A stretch of DNA of 64,000 nucleotides from JACPAP01 sp035287045 (lineage in GTDB: Bacteria; Gemmatimonadota; Gemmatimonadetes; Gemmatimonadales; GWC2-71-9), in NCBI GenBank assembly GCA_035287045.1, contig DATECF010000024.1, positions 1 through 64,000 on the forward strand, given 5' to 3'. The position numbers were made by a program, and so were the translations under genes. Shown here piece after piece: positions 42,438 through 50,985 of this stretch. Below the pieces are notes generated by a model that was given only the letters and a program-made list of their open reading frames with translations, was not told the origin of the DNA and did no database searches. Positions within the stretch are counted from its first letter, which is position 1. Each line of letters starts with the position of its first letter.

Positions 42438-44003
42438 ATGAACGTTCCCCCCGAGCTCCTCCAGGGCGCGGTCACCGTGCTCTTCGGCGCCCTGGCCGGC
42501 GGCATCACGAACGCCGTCGCCATCTGGATGCTGTTTCATCCGTACGAACCCCGGGGGCCGCGCTGGTTCACCCTCCAGGGAGCCATCCCCAAGAACCGCG
42601 CCCGCCTGGCCAAGACCGTGGGACGGACCGTGGGACAGCGACTCCTGGTGCCCGAGGACCTGGCGGGTCGCCTCACCGCGCCCGAAGTGCGGGCGGCCTT
42701 CGAGCGGGCCCTGGAAGGGTTTGTGAGCGGGCTGCTGGACGGGAAGCGAGGGTCCTTGCGCGACGAGCTCCCACCGGGGGTCCTGGCGGAATTGGAGCTA
42801 GCCTTCGGCTCCCTGGCGCCGGTGCTGGCGGACCGCCTGGCGACGTTCGCGACGACGGACCAGTTCCGCGAGGCCACCCGGCAGTTTCTTGCCCGGGCCA
42901 CCGACGAGATCGCCGAACGCCCCTTGAGCGACGTCCTCACGGTGGCCCGGCGGACCGCCCTTCGGCAGCGACTCGAAGAATGGCTGGCCGGGGCGGCGGC
43001 GAGCCCGGAGCTGGAGGCGACCATCCTGGGCTGGCTCGAGCGCCAGACGGTTCGTCTGGCGGAAACCCACACCCCGCTGCTCGAGAACCTCCCTCCAGGC
43101 CTGGTGGCCGCGGTAGAACGGGCGGTTCAGGGCTACCTGCCAATCGCGCTGGATCGGCTGGCCGGGGTGCTGGCCGACCCGGAGGCCCGCGCCCGGCTCC
43201 AACGCATGCTTCACGAGTTGTTCCAGCGCTTCGTGCGGGACCTCCTCCTGCATGAGCGGATCGTCGCCCGCCTGGTGGTCACGGAGCGCACCATCGCCCG
43301 CATGCTGAAATCGTTCGAGCGGGACGGTGTGGACCAGCTGGCGCGGCTGCTGGACGAGCCGGCGCTGCGGTCACAGGTGGCGAAGGGCGTGAACGACGCC
43401 GTGGTGAGCTTCCTGCGGAAGCCCATCGCGGACCACCTGGCCAACCTGGGGCCCGAGCGGCTGGCCGGCGTCCAGCGCACGGTGGCGGGGTACGTTACCG
43501 GGGCTTTGCGAGACCCGGCGACCCGGGCCTATGCCATTGACCGTCTGGACGCCGCCCTGGCCGGCGCCGAGCGGCGGACCATCGGCGACGTGCTGCGCTA
43601 CCTCCCGCCCGACAAGGCTGCCGAATTGCTGGCGCGCGCCGCCCAGGCCCAGGAAGTGCGCGCCTGGATCACCGACGGCGCGCAGGCCGCCTTCACCGCC
43701 CTGCTGGAGCGGCCCATCCGCCGGCCGGCTGACTGGCTCCCACCCGGCGCGCGAGAGCGCTTGGTGGGAGCGTTGAGCCCGGCGCTCTGGGGCTGGATCC
43801 AGCAGCAGGTTCCCGCCGTGGTCGAGCACCTGGACATCGAGGCGCAGGTGGAGCAAAAGGTGCTGGGGTTCTCGGTCCAGCGAGTCGAGGAGTTGGTCCG
43901 CGCCACTACCCAGCGGGAACTGGACCTGATCGTGCGGCTGGGCTACGTGCTGGGAGCGATGGTGGGATTGCTGGCGTGGGGAGTGGGGCGGTTGCTGCCA
44001 TAG
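42438..44003 (+). CDS. DUF445 family membrane-associated protein
   Basis: A 521-residue protein of the DUF445 (YheB-like) family. It starts with a hydrophobic segment LLQGAVTVLFGALAGGITNAVAIWMLFHPYEP, the family hallmark, and ends with a second hydrophobic segment LGAMVGLLAWGVGRLLP. The long middle is helical and contains repeated short helices (PLLENLPPGL, RLAGVLADPEAR). Function is unknown; members may link membrane and envelope. The ATG at 42438 is preferred over an earlier ATG. Confidence 0.85.
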   Translation: MNVPPELLQGAVTVLFGALAGGITNAVAIWMLFHPYEPRGPRWFTLQGAIPKNRARLAKTVGRTVGQRLLVPEDLAGRLTAPEVRAAFERALEGFVSGLLDGKRGSLRDELPPGVLAELELAFGSLAPVLADRLATFATTDQFREATRQFLARATDEIAERPLSDVLTVARRTALRQRLEEWLAGAAASPELEATILGWLERQTVRLAETHTPLLENLPPGLVAAVERAVQGYLPIALDRLAGVLADPEARARLQRMLHELFQRFVRDLLLHERIVARLVVTERTIARMLKSFERDGVDQLARLLDEPALRSQVAKGVNDAVVSFLRKPIADHLANLGPERLAGVQRTVAGYVTGALRDPATRAYAIDRLDAALAGAERRTIGDVLRYLPPDKAAELLARAAQAQEVRAWITDGAQAAFTALLERPIRRPADWLPPGARERLVGALSPALWGWIQQQVPAVVEHLDIEAQVEQKVLGFSVQRVEELVRATTQRELDLIVRLGYVLGAMVGLLAWGVGRLLP

Positions 44004-44007
44004 AAGC

Positions 44008-45216
44008 TCACTTCACCTCCACCTCCGGCACCTTCTTCCACCCCGCCCAGCCGGCGGGCGCGTCCACCAGCCGCGCCGCGGGCCGCGACTCAACCATCCC
44101 GCTCCACACCTCCCACCGGCGCCCGGCGCGCTCCCGTTTGGTCCACTCGCGCTGGAGGAGCTGGGCAAACCGCTGTCCCGCCTTCTCCGTGTCCCACACG
44201 CTCCACCAGACCAGGGCGTGGTCCGTCCCCGCCGTGAACACGGCATACCGGTCGCCCGCCCACCCCGCAGCGCCGGCCACACCGACCGATTCACTCCCAC
44301 TCATGACCGTAAACAGGACCCGGGTCTCGAACTCCCCAAGCCCGTCCTCGTACACCGCCTCGCCGCCGCCCGTGAACCGGAGGCTCACCGGGGGATCCTG
44401 CTCCCGATAGCGGTCGGGGTGCAGGATCTGCTCCGTGGATTGCGGCAGCCGGGCCCCAAAGGGCACCGTGTCGGGGTAGGTGCGGCCGAACCAGCTCACG
44501 AAATCCGCGCCCGCGAGATACGGAAAGATGAGGCCCTCCTGAATAATCCGGGGCGCCGAGCTGAACACCGGCATGCGCGCCTGCTGCTCGCGCACCTCGC
44601 GACGGAACCGGCGCCAGAACTCGGGGATGCTGTCGTACTCCTGGTTGGGCAGCAGCGCGGTCAGCGACGCCAGCGTCGCCTGCCCTTCCATGACCGCCTG
44701 CGCCGCCATGCGCCGGTCGTTCTCGCGCGGCTGCGTGAGCAGGGAGTCCAGGGGCAGGTACTGGCCCTGGAGCGCGTGGACCAGCTCGTGCGCCAGCACC
44801 AAGCGCGCCTGGGCGGGATCGGTCCCTTCCACGACGTACAGCATGCTGGAGTCCGGGTCGTAGTAGCCGACGACCTGCTCGGCGTACAGCGCCAGCAGCA
44901 GCGCGTGCAGGTCGAGGGTATCCGGGAGCAGACCGAAGAGGCGATACGCCAGGGTCATCCCGCGCAGCTCCTCCGGCGGAAGGTCGGCGTCCAGCTTATG
45001 CTGCAGGTAGGAACGGACCTGCTCGCGCGAGCGCGCCGCGATCGCAGGCGGGCGCTTGAAGTGGAGCCCCACCGCCCCCTCCACCGCCGGCACCAGGTCC
45101 GCGGTGGTGGATTCGATGGGGATGTCGCTCCGGAGCTTGCGGGGCTCGCCGCAGGAAACGCTCAACGCCAGCGACGCCACCCCGAGCGTGGCTGGAATGC
45201 CGCGCAACCGTGTCAT
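44008..45216 (-). CDS. Lipoprotein metallopeptidase (HExxH)
   Basis: A 402-residue lipoprotein (lipobox ALSVSCGE). The zinc-binding motif HELVH occurs in RLVLAHELVHALQGQYLPL, with a likely third ligand Glu in MEGQATLASL about 40 residues later. It resembles the DUF2268/Zn-dependent peptidase-like families of envelope lipoproteins, but no exact family is recognised. The ATG at 45216 gives the lipoprotein signal; a longer upstream frame is not used. Convergent with the DUF445 gene, almost touching it. Confidence 0.8.
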   Translation of the reverse strand: MTRLRGIPATLGVASLALSVSCGEPRKLRSDIPIESTTADLVPAVEGAVGLHFKRPPAIAARSREQVRSYLQHKLDADLPPEELRGMTLAYRLFGLLPDTLDLHALLLALYAEQVVGYYDPDSSMLYVVEGTDPAQARLVLAHELVHALQGQYLPLDSLLTQPRENDRRMAAQAVMEGQATLASLTALLPNQEYDSIPEFWRRFRREVREQQARMPVFSSAPRIIQEGLIFPYLAGADFVSWFGRTYPDTVPFGARLPQSTEQILHPDRYREQDPPVSLRFTGGGEAVYEDGLGEFETRVLFTVMSGSESVGVAGAAGWAGDRYAVFTAGTDHALVWWSVWDTEKAGQRFAQLLQREWTKRERAGRRWEVWSGMVESRPAARLVDAPAGWAGWKKVPEVEVK

Positions 45217-45350
45217 GGCGTGGGGAGGATACACCGAAAGGGGGGCAAAGTCCCACGGGGGCACCACGGGGGATGGAAGGGGATGAAAGGCGACGGAGGG
45301 CGAGAGGCCCGTCATCCCCCTGCATTGTCCTCCATCCCCCCCTTTTGTCG

Positions 45351-46148
45351 CTAGGGCCGCCGCCTGAGGCGGATACTCCCATTCACCGTCCCCAGCCGCA
45401 GCTCCCGCCCTCCGTTCCCGATCGTACCGCGGAACCGCCTGGCCGAAAAGCGGCCCTGCACCGTCAGCGGGAAATCCGAATCCAGCGATCCGTTCACGGT
45501 GGACGCTTCCACGGCGGCGCTGACATCGGCTGGAAGGACGACCGTGATGCTGCCGTTGACGGAGCTGAGCTCCAGCGTGCCGGTCCAGTCGGCCCGGCCC
45601 ATCGCGGCCCGGACGGTCCCGTTCACCGAGCTGGCTTCCACGTAGCCGGTGGTGGAAGCCTCCACGTCGCCGTTGACGGAGTGGACCTGCACGTTGCCTC
45701 CCAGGGAATCGGCGGTGACGTCACCCTGCACGGTCTTGCCGGTGAAATGGACACCCCGAGGTACCCGCACGGTGAAATCCACCTCGACATCGTTATCGCT
45801 GGTGTTGTTCCGCCCTTCGCCGCCGGGCAGGCATTCGTTGGGCGACCGCCGGCGGGGCGCCGGGTACACGGCGCAGATGGTGACACCGCCGTCGTGGGTC
45901 ACCACCTCGATCTCCACTTCGTCGGGATCGTCCCGGCGGGCGTGCTTGACGGCGGACACTTCGACCTCGCCGCCCGACGCCGGTAACGCCCGAATGTCCC
46001 CGTGCACGCCGCGAAGGGTGAGGGTCTCCCCAGCCTGAAGCCGGCCGCGCCAGTTGAACTGATCCTGCTGGGCCGCCAGCGGGGCCGCGTGCCAGACCCA
46101 CCCCATTCCCGTCATCACGATCCCTGCCGCCATCATGCGCATGAGCAC
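45351..46148 (-). CDS. DUF4097 beta-repeat protein, secreted
   Basis: A 265-residue secreted protein with signal peptide (MAAGIVMTGMGWVWHAAPLAAQ) and a right-handed beta-solenoid-like repeat typical of DUF4097 (VQVHSVNGDVEASTTG, VEASSVNGTVRA, LELSSVNGSITV). Each repeat of about 20 residues has the SVNG core. Function unknown; often encoded beside sigma/anti-sigma genes, as here. It follows the related gene at 46191. Confidence 0.85.
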   Translation of the reverse strand: MLMRMMAAGIVMTGMGWVWHAAPLAAQQDQFNWRGRLQAGETLTLRGVHGDIRALPASGGEVEVSAVKHARRDDPDEVEIEVVTHDGGVTICAVYPAPRRRSPNECLPGGEGRNNTSDNDVEVDFTVRVPRGVHFTGKTVQGDVTADSLGGNVQVHSVNGDVEASTTGYVEASSVNGTVRAAMGRADWTGTLELSSVNGSITVVLPADVSAAVEASTVNGSLDSDFPLTVQGRFSARRFRGTIGNGGRELRLGTVNGSIRLRRRP

Positions 46149-46190
46149 ACTCCTCGCCTGCGGTGAATTCCGTTGCTGCCATGGCCAGGG

Positions 46191-47042
46191 CTAGGGCCGG
46201 ACCAGTCGAATACTGCCCTGGAACGACTCCAACTCCAGCGTCGCCTTGCCCGTGCCGATGGTGAAGCTGAAGCGCTTGCCCTGGCGGGCGCCGCTCAGGG
46301 TCACCGGGAAATCCGACTCGAAGTCCCCACTGAAGGTGGAAACGGTCACGGTCGCGTTGGTCCCGGCCGATACGGTCACGGTGACGTCGCCGTTGTGGGT
46401 GGACAGCCGGTAGTGGCCGTTGTCCCCGATGGTGCCGCGGTACACCAGGTCCCCGTTGACGGTGGCGGCCGTCACGTTGTCCGAGCGGATGCCCCGCAGC
46501 ATGACGTCGCCGTTGGTGGTTTCCGCGTACACCTCGCCCTCCACGTCGTCCACCATGACTTCACCGTTGGTGGAGCTGGCCTCCAGGCGACCCCGGACCG
46601 CGCCCACGTGCATGTCACCACTTACCGAATGCAGGGTCACCACCGAGCGGCCGCCCCGCACGGTCACATCGCCCTGGATCGTCTCGATGTTGATCCGGCC
46701 GGTGCTGCCGTCAATCGAGATGTCGCCGTGGTTGGAGCCCAGATCGAGATCCATGGCCGCGGGCACCGTCAGGATGTAGTCCACATCGCGCGGAGCGCCA
46801 CGCCGGCTGGTCGCGCTGATCTTGAGCACCACACCGGCGTACCCGATGTCCAGGCGCTCGCGGCTGGAATGCTCCGCCTGGATCCGCAGGCTGTTCCGGT
46901 CCCAGGTGCGCACCACGATGTCGCCGTTCATGTTGCGCAGCTCCAGGCGGGTACCCGCCCGCACCGCGAAGGTCGTGTCCGTGCCCTCGCCCGGTCGTTG
47001 GGCGAGCACCGCGAGCAACCCCAGCGCCATCGTCAACGCCAT
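46191..47042 (-). CDS. DUF4097 beta-repeat protein, secreted
   Basis: A 283-residue paralogue of the downstream gene. The signal peptide (MALTMALGLLAVLAQ) is followed by repeats such as LEASSTNGEVMV, VYAETTNGDVML and RLSTHNGDVTV. The order sigma factor, anti-sigma factor, DUF4097, DUF4097 suggests that these proteins are outputs or sensors of the sigma system (inference). Confidence 0.85.
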   Translation of the reverse strand: MALTMALGLLAVLAQRPGEGTDTTFAVRAGTRLELRNMNGDIVVRTWDRNSLRIQAEHSSRERLDIGYAGVVLKISATSRRGAPRDVDYILTVPAAMDLDLGSNHGDISIDGSTGRINIETIQGDVTVRGGRSVVTLHSVSGDMHVGAVRGRLEASSTNGEVMVDDVEGEVYAETTNGDVMLRGIRSDNVTAATVNGDLVYRGTIGDNGHYRLSTHNGDVTVTVSAGTNATVTVSTFSGDFESDFPVTLSGARQGKRFSFTIGTGKATLELESFQGSIRLVRP

Positions 47043-47052
47043 GCTGTCCTCC

Positions 47053-47730
47053 TCAGGTCCGCGCCGCCGTCAGGCGAGCGGCCTGGCGCAACAGCTCGAG
47101 TTTCCACTTCATGGTTTGGGCGAGATGGGCGTTGAGATACGGACTGGCCGGATCGGCCGCCACCGCCCGCCGGGACTCCGTGATCGCCTCGTCAATGATC
47201 CGCAGGTTCTGCTCCAGCACCCGCACGGTCGCCGTGTCCAGGCGGCCCCTGCCTTGGGCGAGCACCAGCTCGAGGTCGCGCACGGCGGACTCGTAGGCCC
47301 CGTCGCCCATCGCCACCGGCGATACCGTGATCGCCGAACCGCTGACCGGTGGCGCTGAAGCCTCCTGCATGATGGGGCGCGGTGGCCTGGTCAGCCACAC
47401 CGAGCCCGCCGACATGACCATCAGGGCCAGCGCCGCCGCGGCCAGCTGCGGCACCGACAGCGTCAGCCGCAGCCGGCGCCATCCGCCTCCGGCTGCCGGC
47501 TCGACCGCCGGCCGGGCCGCGCCGATCCGCTCCGCCACTCCCCGCCACAGGTCGCGCGCCGGGACGCCATCTTCAAGGGACTCGGCCCGGGCCACCACTG
47601 CCCGGAGCTCCGCCAGCGTCTCCCGGCACGCCGGGCACCCCCCGAGGTGCGCTTCGATCTGGAGGCGCTCCGCCGCGGAAAGCTCGTCGTCCAGGTATTC
47701 GGACAACCGGGGCGTCCATTGATCAGTCAT
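47053..47730 (-). CDS. Zinc-finger anti-sigma factor
   Basis: A 225-residue membrane anti-sigma factor. The N-terminal ZAS motif is HLGGCPACRE (H-x3-C-x2-C) within the typical AERLQIEAHL helix. A transmembrane helix lies at about residues 95-112 (LAAAALALMVMSAGSVWL). The outer part is short and helical. It follows the sigma gene by 12 bases, so it probably restrains that sigma factor. Confidence 0.88.
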   Translation of the reverse strand: MTDQWTPRLSEYLDDELSAAERLQIEAHLGGCPACRETLAELRAVVARAESLEDGVPARDLWRGVAERIGAARPAVEPAAGGGWRRLRLTLSVPQLAAAALALMVMSAGSVWLTRPPRPIMQEASAPPVSGSAITVSPVAMGDGAYESAVRDLELVLAQGRGRLDTATVRVLEQNLRIIDEAITESRRAVAADPASPYLNAHLAQTMKWKLELLRQAARLTAART

Positions 47731-47742
47731 GGGCCGATCCTC

Positions 47743-48312
47743 CTATCGCTCCAGATGCCGGCGCAGCGACATGCGCGCCCGATGCAGCTGGGCCTTCGAG
47801 GTGCCCGCCGTGATTCCCAACATCCCGGCGATCTCCCCGTGCTTGTATCCCTCGACGTCGTGCAACACGAAAATCTGCCTGGCGCCGGGCGGCAGCCGGC
47901 CAATCGCCGTCTCGAAATCCATTGTCAACTCCACCGGCGCGGGCCGCGCCATCCCGATGTTGGCCGCATCGGCATCCTCGTCCAGATAGCGCCGACGGGC
48001 TCCCTGCGAGCCCCGATAGGCCAGGATCACGTTGACCCCGAGCCGGTGCAGCCATGTGCCAAACGCCGCCTCTCCCCGAAACGTGTGCAGCTTCTGCCAG
48101 GCCCGGACGAACACGTCCTGCGTCAGCTCGTCCGCCTCCGCCGGACCCGCCATGCGCCGGGCCAGGCTGTGGATCTTGTTGACCTGCGCCCGGTACAGCC
48201 GCTCGAACGCCTGTGCATCGCCGCTCTGAGCGAGGGCGACGTCCGCGGCATCCTGAGGTATGGTACCCGGGCTGTTATTCAGAATGCCGGCCTCGGCGGT
48301 TCGGGCGCTCAT
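47743..48312 (-). CDS. ECF RNA polymerase sigma factor
   Basis: A 189-residue group IV sigma factor. Region 2 contains FERLYRAQVNKIHSLARRM and DELTQDVFVRAWQKLHTFRGEAAFGTWL; region 4 contains IGRLPPGARQIFVLHDVEGYKHGEIAGMLGI and SKAQLHRARM. There is no region 1.1 or 3. It heads a set of sigma, anti-sigma and two DUF4097 genes on the minus strand. A second, similar module occurs at 59.5-62.1 kb. Confidence 0.93.
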   Translation of the reverse strand: MSARTAEAGILNNSPGTIPQDAADVALAQSGDAQAFERLYRAQVNKIHSLARRMAGPAEADELTQDVFVRAWQKLHTFRGEAAFGTWLHRLGVNVILAYRGSQGARRRYLDEDADAANIGMARPAPVELTMDFETAIGRLPPGARQIFVLHDVEGYKHGEIAGMLGITAGTSKAQLHRARMSLRRHLER

Positions 48313-48390
48313 GCACTGAATTGGATGGCTGTGCGGTGTAGAAGGTTGGCGGCGCGGCTGACGAGCTCAGACGAGCACAGTCGGGCAAGG

Positions 48391-48430
48391 CTCGTCCGCG
48401 CTCGTCCGCGCTCGCCCGTGCTCGCCTCTT
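48391..48430. repeat. Decamer tandem repeat (CTCGTCCGCG)
   Basis: Two exact CTCGTCCGCG copies (48391-48410), then CTCGCCCGTG and CTCGCCTCTT, period 10. It lies in the gap between the prepilin peptidase and sigma genes. A similar decamer array is inside the HEAT gene at 59501. Confidence 0.55.
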
Positions 48431-48431
48431 C

Positions 48432-49187
48432 TCATACGCGGAGAAACGCCTCGTACCACCGGAGGATGGCCTCGCCCAGTACGAACGTGATCCCCGCGGC
48501 GGCGGCCAGGAAGACGCCAAACGGCACCAGCCGGCGCTTCTTGATCGAGAGCGGGATGAACACCAGTGTGCCGAGCAGCGCCCCGCCGAACAGCGTCAGC
48601 AACACGCCCTTCCACCCCACGAAGGCGCCCACCATGGCCATCATCTTGATGTCCCCGCCTCCCATCGCCTCTTCACGAAAGACCCGCTCACCAGCCCACG
48701 CGATGCCGTAGAGCAGTCCGAAGCCGACACCCGCCCCGATCAGCGCCGTGAGGAGTCCGCCCCACGCCCACCCACCGCGCAGGGCCAGCAGCAGCCCCAG
48801 GGCCAGTCCTCCCCAGGTGTACTCGTCCGGGATGAGCATGTGGCGGGCATCCGTCACCGCGATGCCGAGCAAAATGGTCCCGAAGATGCCTGCGGCGAGC
48901 CCCTGGAGTGTGAGGCCGTACCCCCAGGCCGCGGCCGCCCAGAGCCCGGCCACCAACACCTCCACCAGGGGATACTGCGCGGAAATCCGCTCGTGGCAGT
49001 GGCGGCACCGGCCGCGGAGGATCAGCCAGGAGAGGACCGGGATATTGTCGAACCAGGCGATCTGGGCGCCGCAGCGCGGGCAACGGGACCGCGGCCGCAC
49101 GATGGATTGATCCAAGGGCAACCGGGCGATGCACACGTTGAGAAAGCTCCCGAACAGCGAGCCCAATAGACCGGCGACGACGACCAC
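48432..49187 (-). CDS. pilD: Prepilin peptidase / leader peptidase (A24 family)
   Basis: A 251-residue membrane aspartyl protease that cleaves and N-methylates type IV prepilins. The zinc motif is CPRCGAQIAWFDNIPVLSWL followed by CRHC, the first catalytic Asp lies in DARHMLIPDEY and the second in GGGDIKMMAMVG. It has six or seven transmembrane helices. The GTG at 49187 gives a family-like start (VVVAGLLGSLFGSFLNVCIARLP) and follows GGGAGAGG; an earlier GTG is possible. No pilin genes are nearby, so its substrates lie elsewhere. Confidence 0.88.
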   Translation of the reverse strand: MVVVAGLLGSLFGSFLNVCIARLPLDQSIVRPRSRCPRCGAQIAWFDNIPVLSWLILRGRCRHCHERISAQYPLVEVLVAGLWAAAAWGYGLTLQGLAAGIFGTILLGIAVTDARHMLIPDEYTWGGLALGLLLALRGGWAWGGLLTALIGAGVGFGLLYGIAWAGERVFREEAMGGGDIKMMAMVGAFVGWKGVLLTLFGGALLGTLVFIPLSIKKRRLVPFGVFLAAAAGITFVLGEAILRWYEAFLRV

Positions 49188-49221
49188 GCCGGCCTCTCCC
49201 GCCCCTCCAGACCATCCTGAA

Positions 49222-49992
49222 TCAAGCCCCACGCGCCACCTCGAACAGCACGATCCCCGCGGCCACCGCCACGTTGAGCGATTCAGCGCCCCGCGCCAGG
49301 GGAATCGCGACGCTGGCGCGGCACAGCTCCCGTACCGCCGCCCGCACCCCCGCCCCTTCGTTGCCCACCACCAGCGCCAGGCGCTCCGGCGCTGACAGCC
49401 GGGACACCGGCGTACCCTCGGAGGCCGCGGCCCAGCCCACGGCGTCCACCTCACGCACCCAGGCACGGAATTCTCCGTCGGCCGCGCTCGCCCACGGCAG
49501 CCGGAAGGTGGCCCCCATGGCCGCGCGGAGTACCTTGGGGTTGGAGGGCTCGGCGGTGCCCGGGAGCAGCACCGCCCCGGCCGCACCCAGCGCGAACGCC
49601 GTTCGGATCAGGGTCCCCACGTTCCCCGGATCCTGTACGCCGTCGAGCACCAGCACCGGCGAGCGGGGAGCCGGCCGGATGTCGTCCAGGGGCCACCGGG
49701 GCGGCTCCAGGACCGCCAGGACGCCCTGCGGCGTGTCGGTGTCGGCCAGCTGCTCCAGGACGCGCGGGGTAACGGTGGCCACGGGGACGTTGTGGTTGCC
49801 CAGGGTCTCGAGCAGGGCGGCCCCTCGGGCGCCGGCGTCGAGATCATGGGCCGCCACGACGCCGTGCAATCGCACGCCGGCGGCGATGGCCTCCTCGACC
49901 AGCCGCACGCCTTCGGCGACCGCCAGGCCGCGCCGGCGGCGGCCCTTGCGCCGTTGTAGATCACGCACCAGGGAGACGAGATTAGTGGTCAT
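49222..49992 (-). CDS. SpoU family RNA 2'-O-methyltransferase
   Basis: A 256-residue TrmH/SpoU-type enzyme that methylates ribose in rRNA or tRNA. The SPOUT motifs are present: VLDGVQDPGNVGTLIRTAFALGA, then LVVGNEGAGVRAAV and ESLNVAVAAGIVLFEVAR. The N-terminal RNA-binding part starts LVSLVRDLQRRKGRRRRGLAVAEG. The ATG at 49992 is preferred. It ends just upstream of the prepilin peptidase gene on the same strand; the target RNA is not known. Confidence 0.9.
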   Translation of the reverse strand: MTTNLVSLVRDLQRRKGRRRRGLAVAEGVRLVEEAIAAGVRLHGVVAAHDLDAGARGAALLETLGNHNVPVATVTPRVLEQLADTDTPQGVLAVLEPPRWPLDDIRPAPRSPVLVLDGVQDPGNVGTLIRTAFALGAAGAVLLPGTAEPSNPKVLRAAMGATFRLPWASAADGEFRAWVREVDAVGWAAASEGTPVSRLSAPERLALVVGNEGAGVRAAVRELCRASVAIPLARGAESLNVAVAAGIVLFEVARGA

Positions 49993-50051
49993 GGGAGCGT
50001 TGAATGTGGGTTGTGACGCCGGTTTCGCCAAGGCAGCAGGGCCTCCTCACT

Positions 50052-50169
50052 TTGCACCAGTCGCGCGGTGGGTCCCTCCGGCCGCTGCAATTCGCTCGCT
50101 CGACAAGCCCGGACCCCGTCGCTCGCGACTTGACGCGTCCTCCGGGACCCACCGTCGCGACTGGTGCAA
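50052..50169. promoter_or_regulatory. Long leader hairpin upstream of thiD
   Basis: Arms 50052-50076 and 50144-50169 are almost perfect inverse complements over 25 bases (TTGCACCAGTCGCG and GGTGGGTCCC, with one bulged base). The 67-base loop is GC-rich. It ends 25 bases before the thiD ATG. The TPP riboswitch core was looked for and is not present, so a transcript structure or a protein site is more likely. Confidence 0.5.
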
Positions 50170-50193
50170 CGGGCGCCACGACGGGTGCCACGC

Positions 50194-50985
50194 ATGAAGA
50201 TCGCCCTGACCATCGCGGGCTCCGACTCGGGCGGAGGCGCGGGCATCCAGGCCGACTTGAAGACCTTCCACCAGTTCGGGGTGTTCGGCACCTCGGTGCT
50301 GGTGGCGATCACGGCCCAGAACACCAAGGGCGTGCGCGCGGTCCATGCGGTGCCGGTGGACACGGTACAGGCGCAGATGGCGGCGCTGGCCGAGGACCTC
50401 CCGCCGTTGGGCACCAAGACGGGGATGCTGGCGACGCGCGAGCTGGTGGAGGCGGTGGCGGATGGCATCAAAGAGCACCGGTTTCCGGGCTACGTGCTGG
50501 ATCCGGTGATGGTCGCCACCTCGGGGGATCGGCTGCTCCACCGGGACGCCGAGCGCTCCATCGTGGAGCGGCTGGTGCCGCTGGCGACCGTAGTGACGCC
50601 GAACCTGGACGAAGCACGCATCCTGGTGGAACGGGACCTCAGGACGCCTGAGGAGATGGAAGACGCCGGCCGCGCCCTGGTGCAGATGGGCGCCAACGCG
50701 GCGCTGGTGAAGGGCGGGCATCTGGACGGGGCTGAGGTGGTAGATGTGCTGGTCACCGCCGTGGGGGCGCGCCCGTTCAGGCATGCGCGGATTGACACGA
50801 CGTCCACCCACGGCACCGGCTGCACCTTGTCCGCGGCGATCGCGGCGGGGCTGGCCCGCGGGCATTCCCTGGACCAGGCCGTGGCGAGCGCGCTGGATTT
50901 CGTGCACCGCGCGATTCAGTGGGCACCGCGTCTGGGTGGAGGACACGGACCGTTGAACCATTTCGTGGACGCGCCCAACCTGTGA
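50194..50985 (+). CDS. thiD: Hydroxymethylpyrimidine/phosphomethylpyrimidine kinase
   Basis: A 263-residue ribokinase-like enzyme that phosphorylates HMP to HMP-PP for thiamine synthesis. It begins IALTIAGSDSGGGAGIQADLKTF, has YVLDPVMVATSGDRLL and the C-terminal STHGTGCTLSAAIAAGLARG with the catalytic Asp-like anion-hole motif. The ATG at 50194 is chosen over one ten codons earlier. Its stop overlaps the next GTG start by four bases. Confidence 0.94.
   Translation: MKIALTIAGSDSGGGAGIQADLKTFHQFGVFGTSVLVAITAQNTKGVRAVHAVPVDTVQAQMAALAEDLPPLGTKTGMLATRELVEAVADGIKEHRFPGYVLDPVMVATSGDRLLHRDAERSIVERLVPLATVVTPNLDEARILVERDLRTPEEMEDAGRALVQMGANAALVKGGHLDGAEVVDVLVTAVGARPFRHARIDTTSTHGTGCTLSAAIAAGLARGHSLDQAVASALDFVHRAIQWAPRLGGGHGPLNHFVDAPNL

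Noticed and set aside
50052..50169. TPP riboswitch or T-box leader before thiD
   Set aside because: The conserved TPP core motifs and the T-box antiterminator sequence are not present; only a simple inverted repeat is seen.
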